NCBI GenBank assembly: GCA_945928315.1
Contig: CAMENN010000002.1
Location: 1 to 62,448, forward strand
DNA length: 62,448 nucleotides
Source: an uncultured Clostridia bacterium
Lineage (GTDB): Bacteria > Bacillota > Clostridia > Christensenellales > Aristaeellaceae
Reading direction: 5' to 3'
Shown piece after piece: positions 51,001-59,333 of the stretch; position 1 is the stretch's first letter; each line of letters opens with the position of its first letter. Under the pieces are notes generated by a model that was given only the letters and a program-made list of their open reading frames with translations, did no database searches and was not told where the DNA came from. The position numbers and the translations under genes were made by a program.

Positions 51001-51756
51001 ATGAAACTGATTTCCTGGAACGTCAACGGCCTGCGCGCCTGCCTGGGCAAGGGCTTTATGGACTACTTCTCGCAGCAGGATGCCGACTTCTTCTGCCTGC
51101 AGGAGACGAAGATGCAGCCCGGTCAGGCCGAGATTCCCGCGCCGGGCTATCACGAATACTGGAACTCCGCCGAAAAGAAGGGCTACTCGGGCACTGCAAT
51201 CCTCGCCAGGCAGGAGCCGCTGTCCGTCGCCTTCGGCATGGGCAGCGAGCTGCACGACCACGAGGGCCGGCTCATCACGCTCGAGTACGAGGGCTTCTAC
51301 CTCGTCACAGTCTACACCCCCAACAGCCAGCGCGAGCTGACGCGGCTCAATTACCGCATGTGCTGGGAGGAGGACTTCCGCATGTACCTCGCCCAGCTGG
51401 ATGAAAAAAAGCCGGTCATCGTCTGCGGCGACATGAACGTGGCGCATCAGGAGATCGACCTCAAGAACCCGAAAACCAACCAGAACAACGCGGGCTTTAC
51501 CCCGCAGGAGCGCGCGGCGATGACGAAGCTGCTGGGTTCCGGCTTTGTCGATTCCTTCCGCTATCTGTACCCCGACGCGACGGGCTGCTACTCCTGGTGG
51601 AGCTACATGTTCCATGCGCGCGAAAAGAACGCGGGGTGGCGCATCGACTACTTCCTCGTCTCCGAGCGCGTGAAGGACCGCATCCGCGCCGCGCGCATCG
51701 ACAGCGAGGTGATGGGCAGCGACCACTGCCCCGTCGTGCTGGAAATCGACCTGTAA
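51001..51756 (+). CDS. xth: Exodeoxyribonuclease III
   Basis: A 251-residue AP endonuclease/exonuclease for base-excision repair. Active-site motifs in order: SWNVNGLRA, QETKM (metal Glu near 35), YTPNSQRELTRL, GDMNVAH, WSYMFHAREKNAGWRIDYFL and GSDHCPV at the C-terminus (catalytic Asp-His pair). The ATG follows GGAGGC. The YfcE-type gene follows after 26 bases, so the two are probably co-transcribed. Confidence 0.96.
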   Translation: MKLISWNVNGLRACLGKGFMDYFSQQDADFFCLQETKMQPGQAEIPAPGYHEYWNSAEKKGYSGTAILARQEPLSVAFGMGSELHDHEGRLITLEYEGFYLVTVYTPNSQRELTRLNYRMCWEEDFRMYLAQLDEKKPVIVCGDMNVAHQEIDLKNPKTNQNNAGFTPQERAAMTKLLGSGFVDSFRYLYPDATGCYSWWSYMFHAREKNAGWRIDYFLVSERVKDRIRAARIDSEVMGSDHCPVVLEIDL

Positions 51757-51782
51757 TTCTCTCCCGAAAGGTGTGTGTAACG

Positions 51783-52325
51783 ATGAAACTCATGTTTGCT
51801 TCCGACATTCACGGCTCCGCCAGCGCGACGGAGGCCGTGCTGCGCCAGTACCGCGCGGAGGGCGCTTCCCGCCTCGTGCTGCTGGGCGACCTGCTCTATC
51901 ACGGCCCGCGCAACGACCTGCCCGACCGCTACGACCCCAAGGCCGTCACGGCGATGCTCAACAGCGTCAAGGACGAGCTGCTCTGCGTGCGCGGCAACTG
52001 CGACGCGGAGGTCGATCAGATGGTGCTCGACTTCCCGATTCAGGCCGACTACGCGCTGTTCGATCTGGACGGCACGACGGCATTCGTGACACACGGCCAC
52101 CTGTATAGCCTCGACGCGCTGCCCCCGCACAAGGACGGCGACCTGCTCATCCACGGCCACACGCACGTGCTGACCGTGCAGGAGAAGGACGGCATGACCT
52201 ACATCAACCCCGGCTCCGCCGCCCTGCCCAAGGAGGGCAACCCGAAGAGCTACATGATCTACGAGAACCGCGTGTTCACGATCAAGACGCTCGAGGGCGA
52301 GACGATTCTCACGCACAGGATCTGA
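51783..52325 (+). CDS. YfcE-type metallophosphodiesterase
   Basis: A 180-residue calcineurin-like phosphoesterase. Metal ligands are in FASDIHGS (residues 5-12), LLGDLLYHGPRN, VRGNCDAE, VTHGH and HGHTH, the complete motif set of the YfcE/MJ0936 family. These enzymes hydrolyse phosphodiesters in vitro, and their physiological substrate is uncertain. The C-terminal INPGSAALPKEGNPKSY is typical. It follows exonuclease III in the same direction. Confidence 0.94.
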   Translation: MKLMFASDIHGSASATEAVLRQYRAEGASRLVLLGDLLYHGPRNDLPDRYDPKAVTAMLNSVKDELLCVRGNCDAEVDQMVLDFPIQADYALFDLDGTTAFVTHGHLYSLDALPPHKDGDLLIHGHTHVLTVQEKDGMTYINPGSAALPKEGNPKSYMIYENRVFTIKTLEGETILTHRI

Positions 52326-52332
52326 GCAGACA

Positions 52333-52360
52333 AAAACCCCGGCATCCTGCCGGGGTTTCT
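52333..52360. terminator. Convergent terminator between YfcE and degV genes
   Basis: AACCCCGGCA pairs with TGCCGGGGTT, with T-rich and A-rich flanks serving both strands. Confidence 0.88.
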
Positions 52361-52378
52361 TGTTCCTTTGGGGGCCGC

Positions 52379-53251
52379 TTACCGCTCGCGCTTGACCTTG
52401 CCCTCATAGACGAGGCCGACCGCCTCGGGGCCGGTGTTCGAGCAGACCGCGCAGCCGAGCTGATAGACCAGTGCCGGCGGATAGCCGACCACCTTCTCGC
52501 AGGCATCGGCGTATTCCTTCCCGTACTTCTCGTCCGTGACGGCGATGTAGTACGGCTCGCCCTCCGCCATGCGGCTCTTCATCTCTTTGACCATCGCGCT
52601 GACGACCATCTTGTCGCCGCGGACCTTCTTGACCACCTGGCTCACGCCGTCGTTGAGCGTGAACACCGGATGGATGCCCAGCAGATCGCCCGCGATGGCC
52701 GACGCTGCGCTGATGCGGCCGGACCTGCGGATGACCTTGAGGGTGTATGCCGTCAGAAGGATCTCCATGCGGGCGAACTTGTCCTCCAGACAGGCGACGA
52801 CCTCGTCCATGGATGCGCCGCCCTCCAGCATTTCGGACGCCTTCACGACGAGCGCGCCGTAGGCCATCGAGTAGCAGTGGCTGTCCACGATGCTGATGCG
52901 CATCGTGCTGTCCGGATGCTCCTCATGGAACTGCGCAGCGGCGGCGTGCGCCGCAGCGTTCGTGCCGGAGCCGCCCGCGTTGATGGAGACGTAGAGCACC
53001 TGCTCAGCGCCCTCGCGGTCGTATTGCTCAAAGCGGTCGAAGAACTCGAACTGCGTGACCTGGGAGGTCGTGGGGATGCCGCTGCTCTTGCGCAGCAGCT
53101 CGCAGAACGCCTTGCCGTCGAAGTCCACGCGCTCGGTATAGCCCTCGCCGTCCAGAGCAATCTTGAAGCAGACGATATCGATATGGTGCTTTTGGGCCAG
53201 CTCCTGCGGCAGATCGCAGGCAGAGTCCGTCAGCACGACAAATTTGGCCAT
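52379..53251 (-). CDS. DegV family fatty-acid-binding protein (copy 2)
   Basis: A 290-residue cytosolic DegV/FakB protein. Features are FVVLTDSACDLPQELAQKH, the lipid-contacting GIPTTSQVTQFEFFDRF, INAGGSGTNAAAHAAA, VIRRSGRISAASAIAGDLLG and the C-terminal GCAVCSNTGPEAVGLVY. It is only moderately similar to copy 1 at 27.4 kb, so the two may bind different acyl chains. Start at 53251 has AAAGGA about 10 bases upstream. Confidence 0.93.
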   Translation of the reverse strand: MAKFVVLTDSACDLPQELAQKHHIDIVCFKIALDGEGYTERVDFDGKAFCELLRKSSGIPTTSQVTQFEFFDRFEQYDREGAEQVLYVSINAGGSGTNAAAHAAAAQFHEEHPDSTMRISIVDSHCYSMAYGALVVKASEMLEGGASMDEVVACLEDKFARMEILLTAYTLKVIRRSGRISAASAIAGDLLGIHPVFTLNDGVSQVVKKVRGDKMVVSAMVKEMKSRMAEGEPYYIAVTDEKYGKEYADACEKVVGYPPALVYQLGCAVCSNTGPEAVGLVYEGKVKRER

Positions 53252-53285
53252 TGCATGATCATCCTTTCTTGTCCCGGATACTCCT

Positions 53286-53314
53286 ATCATACAATATCTC
53301 CCCGCCTTTTTCAA
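53286..53314 (-). promoter_or_regulatory. sigma-A promoter for degV copy 2
   Basis: TTGAAA and TATGAT on the minus strand, spacer 17 bases. Confidence 0.7.
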
Positions 53315-53376
53315 GAATGAGATTCACAATTTTGCAACATTTCGGCGGAATTGTCCGATTCTTCAGGCGGGCACGC

Positions 53377-53397
53377 AAAAAAGCGGGCAGTGCCCGC
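53377..53397 (-). terminator. Second terminator downstream of the aldolase gene
   Basis: GCGGGC and GCCCGC form a tight hairpin with six T after it on the minus strand. It lies about 95 bases past the aldolase terminator and 60 bases before the degV promoter. Confidence 0.65.
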
Positions 53398-53476
53398 TCC
53401 CACCTCCGAACAGCCTGATCAAGCACTGTCCCTCAGTGCTCGCTGCACGATGCTTTGACGCAATTTCTCATGCTGC

Positions 53477-53506
53477 AAAAAACGCCGCTCCCCGAAGGAA
53501 GCGGCG
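53477..53506 (-). terminator. Terminator of the aldolase gene
   Basis: CGCCGCT and AGCGGCG form the stem (7 bp, 10-base loop), with six T on the minus strand. Confidence 0.88.
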
Positions 53507-53521
53507 CTTTGCTGCCTGGAA

Positions 53522-54460
53522 TCAGGCCTTGCCGGCGCAGCCGAGCACGTCCACCAGCTTGTGGCGCACGAGCTCCTTGATGTTGGCGCGGGCAGGCTTG
53601 AGGTACTCGCGCGGGTCGAACTTGTCCGGATGCTCCGCGAAGAACTTGCGGATGGTACCGGTCATCGCCAGGCGCAGATCGGAGTCGATGTTGATCTTGC
53701 AGACGGACAGCGACGCGGCATGGCGCAGCTGCTCCTCCGGCACGCCGATGGCGCCCGGCATCGCGCCGCCGAATTCGTTGACCATCTTCACATACTCCTG
53801 CGGCACGGAGGAAGAGCCGTGCAGCACGATCGGGAACTCCGGCAGGCGGCGGCTGACCTCCTCGAGGATGTCAAAGCGCAGCTGCGGCTTGGTGCCGGGC
53901 TTGAACTTGTAGGCGCCGTGAGAGGTGCCGATGGCGATGGCCAGGGAGTCGCAGCCGGTGCGGGTCACAAACTCCTCGACCTCCTCGGGACGGGTGTAGT
54001 GCGCCTTGTCGGCCTCGACGCTCACCTCGTCCTCGACGCCGGCCAGCGCGCCCAGCTCCGCCTCGACGACGACGCCGTGGTCATGCGCGTACTCGACGAC
54101 CTTGCGGGTGATGGCGATGTTCTCGTCGAACGGCTTGGAGCTCGCGTCGATCATGACGGAGGTAAAGCCGCCGTCGATGCAGGACTTGCAGGTCTCGAAG
54201 CTGTCACCGTGGTCAAGATGCAGCACGATCGGGATCTCCGGGCACTCGATGACCGCCGCCTCGACGAGCTTGACCAGATAGGTGTGGTTGGCATAGGCGC
54301 GCGCGCCCTTGGACACCTGCAGGATCACAGGAGCCTTCTCCTCGCGGCAGGCCTCGGTGATCGCCTGAACAATCTCCATGTTGTTCACGTTGAAAGCGCC
54401 GACCGCATAGCCGCCATGATACGCCTTTTTGAACATTTCCGTACTGGTAACAAGAGCCAT
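53522..54460 (-). CDS. fba: Fructose-bisphosphate aldolase, class II
   Basis: A 312-residue zinc enzyme of glycolysis and gluconeogenesis. Metal and substrate motifs are GAFNVNNMEIVQAI, VLHLDHGDSFETCKSCID (zinc His and catalytic Asp near 82), EAELGALAGVEDE, AIAIGTSHGAYKF and VLHGSSSVPQE, and the closing INIDSDLRLAMT. This matches the FbaA type of Gram-positives. The ATG follows GGAGTGAACGAAC. A TATACT about 75 bases upstream (54533-54538) may be its -10, but no good -35 is seen. Confidence 0.95.
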   Translation of the reverse strand: MALVTSTEMFKKAYHGGYAVGAFNVNNMEIVQAITEACREEKAPVILQVSKGARAYANHTYLVKLVEAAVIECPEIPIVLHLDHGDSFETCKSCIDGGFTSVMIDASSKPFDENIAITRKVVEYAHDHGVVVEAELGALAGVEDEVSVEADKAHYTRPEEVEEFVTRTGCDSLAIAIGTSHGAYKFKPGTKPQLRFDILEEVSRRLPEFPIVLHGSSSVPQEYVKMVNEFGGAMPGAIGVPEEQLRHAASLSVCKINIDSDLRLAMTGTIRKFFAEHPDKFDPREYLKPARANIKELVRHKLVDVLGCAGKA

Positions 54461-54643
54461 GTTCGTTCACTCCTTCATGGAAATTGAGCGCACGCGACGC
54501 GCGGGCGCCCGGTTTTTGTTTCCTTCGTTCCTAGTATAACAATTTTTTCCCGTTTTGAACAGCCCCCTTTTTTCGTTTCCCGGATTTTTGGCGCGATCCG
54601 GGCGCTTTGCGGGCGCAAATCCGGACAAAATGTGCCCCGGGAA

Positions 54644-54673
54644 TTGACGCGGAGCCGTGCGGGCTGGTATACT
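54644..54673 (+). promoter_or_regulatory. sigma-A promoter for the RNA methyltransferase
   Basis: TTGACG and TATACT with an 18-base spacer, close to the start codon. Confidence 0.65.
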
Positions 54674-54705
54674 GACAGGACGAAAACGCGATGAAGAGGG
54701 ATGGC

Positions 54706-55842
54706 ATGCAGCAGTTTGAGTGGATTGCGACCGCGGCGTTCGGCCTGGAGGGCGTCGTCGCGCGGGAGCTGGAGCGGATGCAGATACCGGCGAAGGCCGA
54801 AAACGGCGGTGCACGCTTCACCGGCACGTTTGAGGACGCGATGCGCGCCAACCTCTGGCTGCGCTGCGCGGACCGCGTGCTGCTGGTCGTAGGCCGGTTC
54901 GAGGCGCACAGCTTCGAGGAGCTGTTCGAGGGCGTGCGCGCGCTGCCGTGGGAGGATTTCATTCCCGCGGACGCACGCTTCCCCGTGAGCGGCAAATGCG
55001 CGCGCAGCCAGCTGATGAGCGTGCGCGACTGCCAGGCAATCACCAAGAAGGCGATCGTCGAGCGGCTCAAGGCGCACTACCACATGGGCTGGTTTGAGGA
55101 GACCGCCGAGACGGTCGCCATCGACGTGGCGCTGCACGGCGACGTCGCCCAGCTCACGCTCGATGCCAGCGGCGTGGCGCTCAACCGCCGCGGCTACAGG
55201 ACGTGGAACGGCGAGGCCCCGCTGCGCGAGACGCTGGCCGCCGCGCTGGTGACGCTCAGCCCCTGGCGCCCCGGTATGCGCCTGCACGACCCGATGTGCG
55301 GCACCGGCACGCTGATGATCGAGGCGGCCATGCAGATGGCCAATCGTGCGCCGGGCCTGACGCGCAGCTTCGCGCTGGAGAGCTGGCGCGGCGTTCCCTC
55401 GGACGCCTTTGCCGCCCTGCGCGAGGAGGCGCAGGCCGCGTTCGAACCGCAGCGCGTGGAGGGCATCTCCGGTGGAGACATCGACCCGGAGGCCGTCGAG
55501 CTGGCCCACCGCCACCTGCATCAGGCCGGTCTGGACGGCTGCGTGCGCTTTGACGTCGCCGACATGCGAGACTGCCGGCTCGAGGATGAGCGCGGCGCGT
55601 TCCTGTGCAACCCGCCCTACGGCGAGCGCCTGAGCGACCGCAAGTCCTGCGAGGCGCTCTATCGCGACATGGGCCTTCTGCTGCGCCGCCACCCGGGCTT
55701 CACGCTCTCGGCGATCACCAGCCACCCCGGCTTCGAGCGCTGCTTCAGCCGCCGGGCGGACAAAAAGCGCCGCTTCTACAACGGCCGTCTGGAATGCGAG
55801 TTCATGACCTTCGGTCTGCCCGCCCCGAAGAAGAAAAAGTGA
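54706..55842 (+). CDS. THUMP-domain class I RNA methyltransferase (RlmL/YpsC type)
   Basis: A 378-residue AdoMet-dependent enzyme that probably makes an N2-methylguanosine in 23S rRNA. An N-terminal ferredoxin/THUMP region (FEWIATAAFGLEGVVARELE through VAIDVALHGDVAQLTLD, residues 3-155) binds RNA. The catalytic domain has DPMCGTGTLMIEAA near residue 198, GGDIDPEAV and the CNPPYGERL active-site motif. The start at 54706 with AGAGGG 5 bases before it matches family N-termini; an ATG at 54691 is also possible. Confidence 0.92.
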   Translation: MQQFEWIATAAFGLEGVVARELERMQIPAKAENGGARFTGTFEDAMRANLWLRCADRVLLVVGRFEAHSFEELFEGVRALPWEDFIPADARFPVSGKCARSQLMSVRDCQAITKKAIVERLKAHYHMGWFEETAETVAIDVALHGDVAQLTLDASGVALNRRGYRTWNGEAPLRETLAAALVTLSPWRPGMRLHDPMCGTGTLMIEAAMQMANRAPGLTRSFALESWRGVPSDAFAALREEAQAAFEPQRVEGISGGDIDPEAVELAHRHLHQAGLDGCVRFDVADMRDCRLEDERGAFLCNPPYGERLSDRKSCEALYRDMGLLLRRHPGFTLSAITSHPGFERCFSRRADKKRRFYNGRLECEFMTFGLPAPKKKK

Positions 55843-55919
55843 GCCCGCCGCTTGACAGTGCTCTTTCCATGCGACGCCGGTTCCGTGATCAACTTTCGTG
55901 TCATTTCTTCTGACACTCG

Positions 55920-55952
55920 CCCGCTCACTGACCGGTGAGCGGGTACTTCTTT
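55920..55952 (+). terminator. Probable terminator after the RNA methyltransferase
   Basis: A perfect 9-bp stem (CCCGCTCAC with GTGAGCGGG) and a T-rich tail. A smaller hairpin, GTGTCA/TGACAC, lies at 55898-55916. Confidence 0.75.
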
Positions 55953-55961
55953 TCCCCAAAA

Positions 55962-56007
55962 AAAGCCGCAGGGCACGCGGTTCTTCCCCGCACGCCCTGC
56001 GTTTTTT
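55962..56007. terminator. Bidirectional terminator next to the HPr-like gene
   Basis: An 8-bp outer and 4-bp inner stem (55967-55980 with 55988-56001) with runs of T on both strands. Confidence 0.85.
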
Positions 56008-56028
56008 GTGCTTTATCTTCCGGCAAAC

Positions 56029-56280
56029 TCACATATTGGCGACAAAGTAATCCTGTATCGCCGCCACGGCAGCCTCCTCGTCCCTTCCCTCGACCGTCAC
56101 CGTCACCCGGCTTCCGCGCTGCATGTCCTTCAGGGCACGCGCGTGGGCCAGCAGCACGTTTTCCGCACCGCTGCGCAGCTGCACCCGGCTCTGAAACCGG
56201 GATGCCTCACGCACCAGGTTGCCCATTTGACGGGACTGCACAGCGCTGTCGTTGGTCAGCACATAGCTGAACTGCTTCAT
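56029..56280 (-). CDS. HPr-like protein lacking both phosphorylation sites
   Basis: An 83-residue protein that aligns without gaps to Bacillus HPr over its first 46 residues and on to the C-terminal VTVEGRDEEAAVAAI. HPr carries phosphate on His15 and is regulated at Ser46. Here position 15 is Gln (TNDSAVQSRQ) and position 46 is His (LLAHARAL). Gln15 recalls the regulator Crh, but Crh keeps Ser46. It therefore cannot work as a normal phosphocarrier. The start at 56280 has AGGAG 9 bases before it. It stands alone with its own promoter and terminator. Confidence 0.82.
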   Translation of the reverse strand: MKQFSYVLTNDSAVQSRQMGNLVREASRFQSRVQLRSGAENVLLAHARALKDMQRGSRVTVTVEGRDEEAAVAAIQDYFVANM

Positions 56281-56322
56281 GAGCATGCACTCCTCTCTGC
56301 GCCATCCGGCGCCAGCGCGGAT

Positions 56323-56351
56323 ATTATAGCGAAGCTGCTCCGCTTTTGCAA
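56323..56351 (-). promoter_or_regulatory. sigma-A promoter for the HPr-like gene
   Basis: TTGCAA and perfect TATAAT on the minus strand, spacer 17 bases. Confidence 0.75.
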
Positions 56352-56385
56352 CCGGGCGGCGTGCGTCCCGCGCCCGGCACGAAAA

Positions 56386-56410
56386 AACAGGCGGTTTTTG
56401 CCGTCTGTTT
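56386..56410. terminator. Hairpin terminator upstream of the HPr-like gene
   Basis: ACAGGCGG pairs with CCGTCTGT (one G-T pair) with T-runs on both strands. On the minus strand it would end the two-gene SH3 operon. The bases from 56411 to 56545 hold nothing else I recognise. Confidence 0.75.
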
Positions 56411-56545
56411 TTGTGGATTCGGTTGAAAACTCACCGCGCGGTTTTTCCCGCAAATGACGCATTTCCCTCTGTTTCCGCCGAAAAAACGGTTCCGTTTTGT
56501 GCAGAGACGCCGATTTTTGATGGATTCCCCACTCTGCTCCGCCGT

Positions 56546-57472
56546 TTAGTAAGCAAAGCCGACGGTGCCGGAGAGGTATTCTGTGACGCTGGATGCGCGG
56601 AGCGCAGCGGGACTGAGGCCCTCGCAGCGCCCGTATGCGCCGAGGGCCAGGCTGTGCGTGCCGGCATCGTAGCCGTAGGCATAGACCTCGCTCATCTGCG
56701 CGCGCTGCGTGAAAATCCGCTGGCTTCCCTCCTGCGCATAGCTGCCGAAGACCGCCGACACGACGATCCGCAGCCCGTCCCAGCCGTAGTCCGCATCTGC
56801 GCAGAGGAACATGTTCCGATCGTCAAACGGACACTCATAGCCCGTGCGCGTGTACGCCGCCTCGCTTTGCCGGGTGATCGGGTTGTAGACCTGCACCAGC
56901 TCCGCGTAGTACCCGGTACCGTGCCCGATCTGCTCACACTCGATGAACGCGATGCCGTCCGTGCCCTCGTCGTTCGCGACGCACAGCGCCTTCGCATCGC
57001 CGCGCACGCAGTCGATGAGCCGCCAGATGCCGTATTCCTCCCGAACGAAGATCAGCGACACGTCGGACGACCAGTCCCCATCAAAGCGGATCGCCTCCAC
57101 GTCCGCGGCTGTGCCCGCGAGATTGACGCCTTCGCCGAGCGTCACGCACTCCGGACGTCCATAGGGTACCCATTCGCCCTCATCCGTCGCCTGCGTCAGG
57201 CCCCAGCCCCGCAGCACGGCGCCATAGCCCGCCTCCCGCGCGCCCTCATAAGCCCTGTTCAGCGCGGCAAGCGCGTCCTCCGGAGCAAGCTCCACGGGCG
57301 CAAAGCCATGCTTCTGCGCGTAGGAGGGCGTCACAGCGGGCCACAGCCCGTCCATGCCGATCAGCTCCTCCGCCTGCGCCCAGGTCGTCACCTCATCGCC
57401 TTCCAGCGCCAACGCGCCGCCGCACAGGAAGCACAGCGCCGCCAGCAGCAGCGCAGCCCATCTCCTTCTCAT
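56546..57472 (-). CDS. Secreted protein of unknown function
   Basis: A 308-residue exported protein with a signal peptide (residues 1-23, type I site near ALA/LEG, no lipobox). The mature part is acidic and rich in Tyr, Gly and Trp, with the segments EEYGIWRLIDCVRGDAKALC, YNPITRQSEAAYTRTGYEC and YGWDGLRIVVSAVFGSY. I do not recognise a family. It follows the multi-SH3 protein after 16 bases with a strong GGAGG site, so the two are probably made together and exported together. Confidence 0.75.
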   Translation of the reverse strand: MRRRWAALLLAALCFLCGGALALEGDEVTTWAQAEELIGMDGLWPAVTPSYAQKHGFAPVELAPEDALAALNRAYEGAREAGYGAVLRGWGLTQATDEGEWVPYGRPECVTLGEGVNLAGTAADVEAIRFDGDWSSDVSLIFVREEYGIWRLIDCVRGDAKALCVANDEGTDGIAFIECEQIGHGTGYYAELVQVYNPITRQSEAAYTRTGYECPFDDRNMFLCADADYGWDGLRIVVSAVFGSYAQEGSQRIFTQRAQMSEVYAYGYDAGTHSLALGAYGRCEGLSPAALRASSVTEYLSGTVGFAY

Positions 57473-57488
57473 GCGCTCATCCTCCGGC

Positions 57489-59147
57489 TCACTCGAATTC
57501 CAGGTAGCCCGTCATCACATAGCCGCGCTTGCCGTCCGGCGTGACCACGCACGTCCACTCGACGCCGTAGTCCGCCACGCGCAGGCGCTCGCCCAGGCGC
57601 GCCCGGCCGATGATCTGCCCGTCCTTGCCCGCCTGATCGCGGATGTTGATCTTGTCCTCGGTGACGTGCGCCGTCAGATGCGTCGTACTCGCCGGGGCGT
57701 TCAGGCTGCTGAGCTTCACAAAGCCCGCCTGCCCGTCCGCCTCGCCCAGATCCGCTGTGTCGCCCGCCTTGACGTAGGCCCAGTCGCCGCACACCGCCAG
57801 CATGTAGACGCGCTCGCCCGCAGCCGCCTGCGCGGTTTCCTGCGCTTCATCGTCCATCGCAGCGCGCAGGGTTGCGTCCTCTAGCAGCGCAGCCCTCTGC
57901 GGAATCCGCTCAGAGGCCGTCTCTGTGCCCTCGCCCAGCGCGCGGATCTGCGTCTTGAGCACATAGCCCGTCACGTCGCCCAGCGCGATCTTCACATAGT
58001 CCGTCTGCGTGAAATCGACAACCCTCGCCTGCGCGCCCGGAATCATCGCGCCGAGCATCAGCGCGCCCGCGTCCGCCTCCGCGAGGATCACCACGGGCAG
58101 ATCGTCGTCATCCGCCTGCGCGATGCCCGCGCCGCCCTCGCTTCTTGAGATCGTCAGGTCGGAGAGCGCCATGTAGCCGTAATCGCCGCAGTCGTACGCG
58201 CCTGCGCCGCCCTCCATCGTGCGGACGTAGACAGAGTCACCGCACTCGGCGAGCACCTCCACCTTCATATCCGCGCCCAGCGTCATGTAGGGGCTGCTCC
58301 TGTCGCCCATCACGCTGCACAGCAGCGCATCCGTCTTCGTCTGCATCACCAGCGGGTAATACGGCACGGTGCTGCGCGCCTGCCCGGCCATGAGCGTCTG
58401 CAGGTTCGCCGCCTGCGTGTACTTGATCCAGCCGGTCACGCCGCCCACGCGAACCTTGACCCAGTTGCCCTCCTTGCGCCCGAAGAGCGCCATGCAGGGC
58501 GTGCCGTTCTTGAGGGACATGATCTCCTTTGCCCTGTCCGTCGCCGCGTCATAGAGGATGATGCGGCTGTCCGCCCTGCCGGAGGCCACGATCATCACGC
58601 GGCAGCCCAGCACGTCGATCAGCGAATCCAGCGGCACATAGCCGAAGACCACTTTCCCCTCCGATTCCACCGAGACGTAGGCCCACTGCTCGCCCACGAT
58701 GCCGATGAGCGACGCCGTGTCGCCGTGCGCAAGCGTCGCCACCGTTTGGGAGGCTCCGTCCGCCTCCGCGCGCACCTGCAGCGCGCTTTCCCACAGCCCG
58801 CCGAGATCCACCTGTGCGGCGCGGCACTCGCCGAAGCCGCTGTCCGCTCCATAGCGCGCAGCCGCCTCCTCCGCGGTGATCAGGAACTCGCTGGCCATGT
58901 AGCCGGTCATACCGCCGATGGAGACCTTCGTGTAGTCCTCCTCCACGCCCTGCGCCTCCACCTGCGCGCCCGTGTAGTACAGGCCGAGGATCGCGCCGTT
59001 TTTGGACGGCTCCGCGCGCAGGTTCAGCCGCTCGGGATAGACCTTGTCCGTCTCGCGGTTATCCACATACAGGGTTTCACAAACGCCCGTGCAGGCCAGC
59101 GCAAGCATCAGCGCCAGGGCCAGCATCGAGAGGATGGATTTCTTCAT
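57489..59147 (-). CDS. Large secreted SH3-repeat protein
   Basis: A 552-residue exported protein. The signal peptide spans about residues 1-23 (LALMLALACTGVC), with no proper lipobox. It is made of several SH3b-like modules: RLNLRAEPSKNGAILGLY with GYMASEFL, LQVRAEADGASQTVATL with GYVPLDSL, a module ending in VKVRVGGVTGWIKY, others ending in GYMAL and GYVLK, and a final INIRDQAGKDGQIIGRA with GYVMTGYLEFE. The modules are more diverged than in the 44.5-kb protein. It likely sits on the cell wall and is the first gene of an operon with the unknown secreted protein. Start follows AAAGGAG. Confidence 0.85.
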   Translation of the reverse strand: MKKSILSMLALALMLALACTGVCETLYVDNRETDKVYPERLNLRAEPSKNGAILGLYYTGAQVEAQGVEEDYTKVSIGGMTGYMASEFLITAEEAAARYGADSGFGECRAAQVDLGGLWESALQVRAEADGASQTVATLAHGDTASLIGIVGEQWAYVSVESEGKVVFGYVPLDSLIDVLGCRVMIVASGRADSRIILYDAATDRAKEIMSLKNGTPCMALFGRKEGNWVKVRVGGVTGWIKYTQAANLQTLMAGQARSTVPYYPLVMQTKTDALLCSVMGDRSSPYMTLGADMKVEVLAECGDSVYVRTMEGGAGAYDCGDYGYMALSDLTISRSEGGAGIAQADDDDLPVVILAEADAGALMLGAMIPGAQARVVDFTQTDYVKIALGDVTGYVLKTQIRALGEGTETASERIPQRAALLEDATLRAAMDDEAQETAQAAAGERVYMLAVCGDWAYVKAGDTADLGEADGQAGFVKLSSLNAPASTTHLTAHVTEDKINIRDQAGKDGQIIGRARLGERLRVADYGVEWTCVVTPDGKRGYVMTGYLEFE

Positions 59148-59333
59148 GAAGCTCACTCCTTTGCATGCAATCCGCTCCGCTTCTTTGGCGGCGCGGGGAC
59201 ATCCTTTGTGCCCCATTTCTACCTATATGACGGAAATGCCCGCAAAATTCTTCCCGTTTTCCCAAAAATTTCCGATTCCTGCGGATATGAAGACAACCGG
59301 CCGAAAGCCGCCGCTCTCAGCCGGTTGACGGAT

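Noticed and set aside
53377..53476. Candidate 4.5S/SRP RNA or 6S RNA
   Set aside because: The conserved SRP tetraloop and asymmetric-bulge sequences are missing, and no 6S-like long bulged hairpin can be drawn.
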